Shown here in pieces: positions 5,831 through 6,362 of a stretch of DNA of 6,362 nt (position 1 is the first letter of the stretch; each line of letters begins with the position of its first letter). A program made the position numbers and the translations under genes. The stretch comes from Desulfovibrio sp. (GTDB taxonomy: Bacteria; Desulfobacterota; Desulfovibrionia; Desulfovibrionales; Desulfovibrionaceae), in NCBI GenBank assembly GCA_009773975.1, contig VSMX01000028.1, positions 1,330 through 7,691 on the forward strand. Direction: 5' to 3'. The notes under the pieces were generated by a model. That model searched no databases. It was not told where the DNA came from and saw only the letters and a program-made list of their open reading frames with translations.

Positions 5831-6362
5831 CTAAAAATCCAGCAGGGCCGCGCCCCAGGTCAGGCCGGAGCCAAAAGCGGTCACCAGAACCCTGGAACCA
5901 TTTTTGACGCGCCCCTGCGCCCGGGCTTCAGTCAGGGCCAGGGGAATGGAAGCGGCCGATGTGTTGCCGTATTCCGAAACGTTGGTGAAGACCCTGTCGC
6001 CGGCAATTTCAAGCCTTGCGCCCACGGCTTCGATAATTCGCATATTGGCCTGGTGCGGCACAAAAAGATCAACGTCGTCAATCCCGAGATTGTTGCGGTT
6101 CAATATTGCGCTGCAAACATTGACCATGCTGCGCACAGCCTGTTTGTATGTATCGCGCCCCTGCATGGAAAGGAAAAAGTTTTCATCAACGGGCTGTTCC
6201 GCAACATACTGGCAGGCTGTGCCACCGCCAACTGTGATCAGATCCCGCAATTTCCCGTCGCTTTGGCAAATTACATCGCGAACCGAGCCTATGGATTGGG
6301 AAGCATCCGATGAGAGAACGCAGGCTGCGGCCGCATCGCCAAAAAGCACGCAAGTGCTTCTG
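5831..6362 (-). CDS. fabH: Beta-ketoacyl-ACP synthase III (FabH), C-terminal half
   Basis: FabH condenses acetyl-CoA (or another acyl-CoA) with malonyl-ACP to start fatty acid synthesis in the cytoplasm. The frame remains open to the window edge, so the N-terminal half with the active-site cysteine is missing; 176 residues are visible of a usual length near 330. Two of the three catalytic residues are present: the histidine in FVPHQANMRIIE (codon 6053-6055) and the asparagine in EYGNTSAASIPLAL (codon 5963-5965). The motif TCVLFGDAAAACVL near the edge matches the FabH segment FGDGAGAAVL with alanine replacing glycine at two places. The C-terminus FGSGLTWGAALLDF is typical of the family. It is the last gene of its transcription unit here, since a convergent gene and a hairpin follow; the other fab genes would have to lie upstream, outside the window. 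Confidence 0.93.
   Translation of the reverse strand, partial: RSTCVLFGDAAAACVLSSDASQSIGSVRDVICQSDGKLRDLITVGGGTACQYVAEQPVDENFFLSMQGRDTYKQAVRSMVNVCSAILNRNNLGIDDVDLFVPHQANMRIIEAVGARLEIAGDRVFTNVSEYGNTSAASIPLALTEARAQGRVKNGSRVLVTAFGSGLTWGAALLDF

Noticed and set aside
5783..6313. 176-codon plus-strand frame opposite fabH
   Set aside because: The minus strand encodes an unmistakable FabH, and the plus frame starts inside the terminator hairpin.

Overview
The window looks like ordinary chromosome from a Desulfovibrio-like sulfate reducer (Desulfovibrionaceae). This placement is an inference from the style of the Rel and FabH proteins and from the mixed, moderate G+C base use; no marker gene settles it. 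There is no sign of phage, insertion sequence, CRISPR, tRNA or rRNA.

Layout. (1) 1-1114, plus strand: the 3' end of a TraB/GumN/PrgY-type (Tiki superfamily) gene overlaps by 7 nt a FemAB/GNAT-like acyltransferase gene of unknown substrate. A weak hairpin with a T-tract follows. (2) 1125-2309, plus: a consensus-like -35 box (TTGACA) precedes a radical SAM enzyme with an extra C-terminal cysteine set (SPASM/twitch-like); its substrate is unknown. (3) 2318-4483, minus: a complete bifunctional (p)ppGpp synthetase/hydrolase of the Rel/SpoT family, ending only 8 nt from the radical SAM stop codon. (4) 4484-5145: a 662-nt divergent intergenic region with no recognisable gene. It holds hairpins, a perfect 18-bp palindrome, a sigma-28-like promoter (TAAAG...GCCGATAA) directly abutting that palindrome, and a strong Shine-Dalgarno with no convincing gene behind it. 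(5) 5146-5751, plus: a small exported protein with a signal peptide, a Lys/Glu/Gly-rich linker and a compact C-terminal domain. (6) 5766-5803: a strong hairpin between convergent genes. (7) 5831 to the window end, minus: the C-terminal half of FabH (beta-ketoacyl-ACP synthase III), with its catalytic His and Asn visible.

How they fit together. Rel (stringent response) and FabH (fatty acid initiation) are housekeeping genes. The TraB-like, acyltransferase and radical SAM genes lie head-to-tail and may be functionally linked, but the radical SAM gene seems to have its own promoter and nothing in the sequence names a common pathway. I see no convincing new defence, RiPP or mobile system. The parts most worth a second look are the structured intergenic region around 4550-4700 and the orphan radical SAM enzyme.
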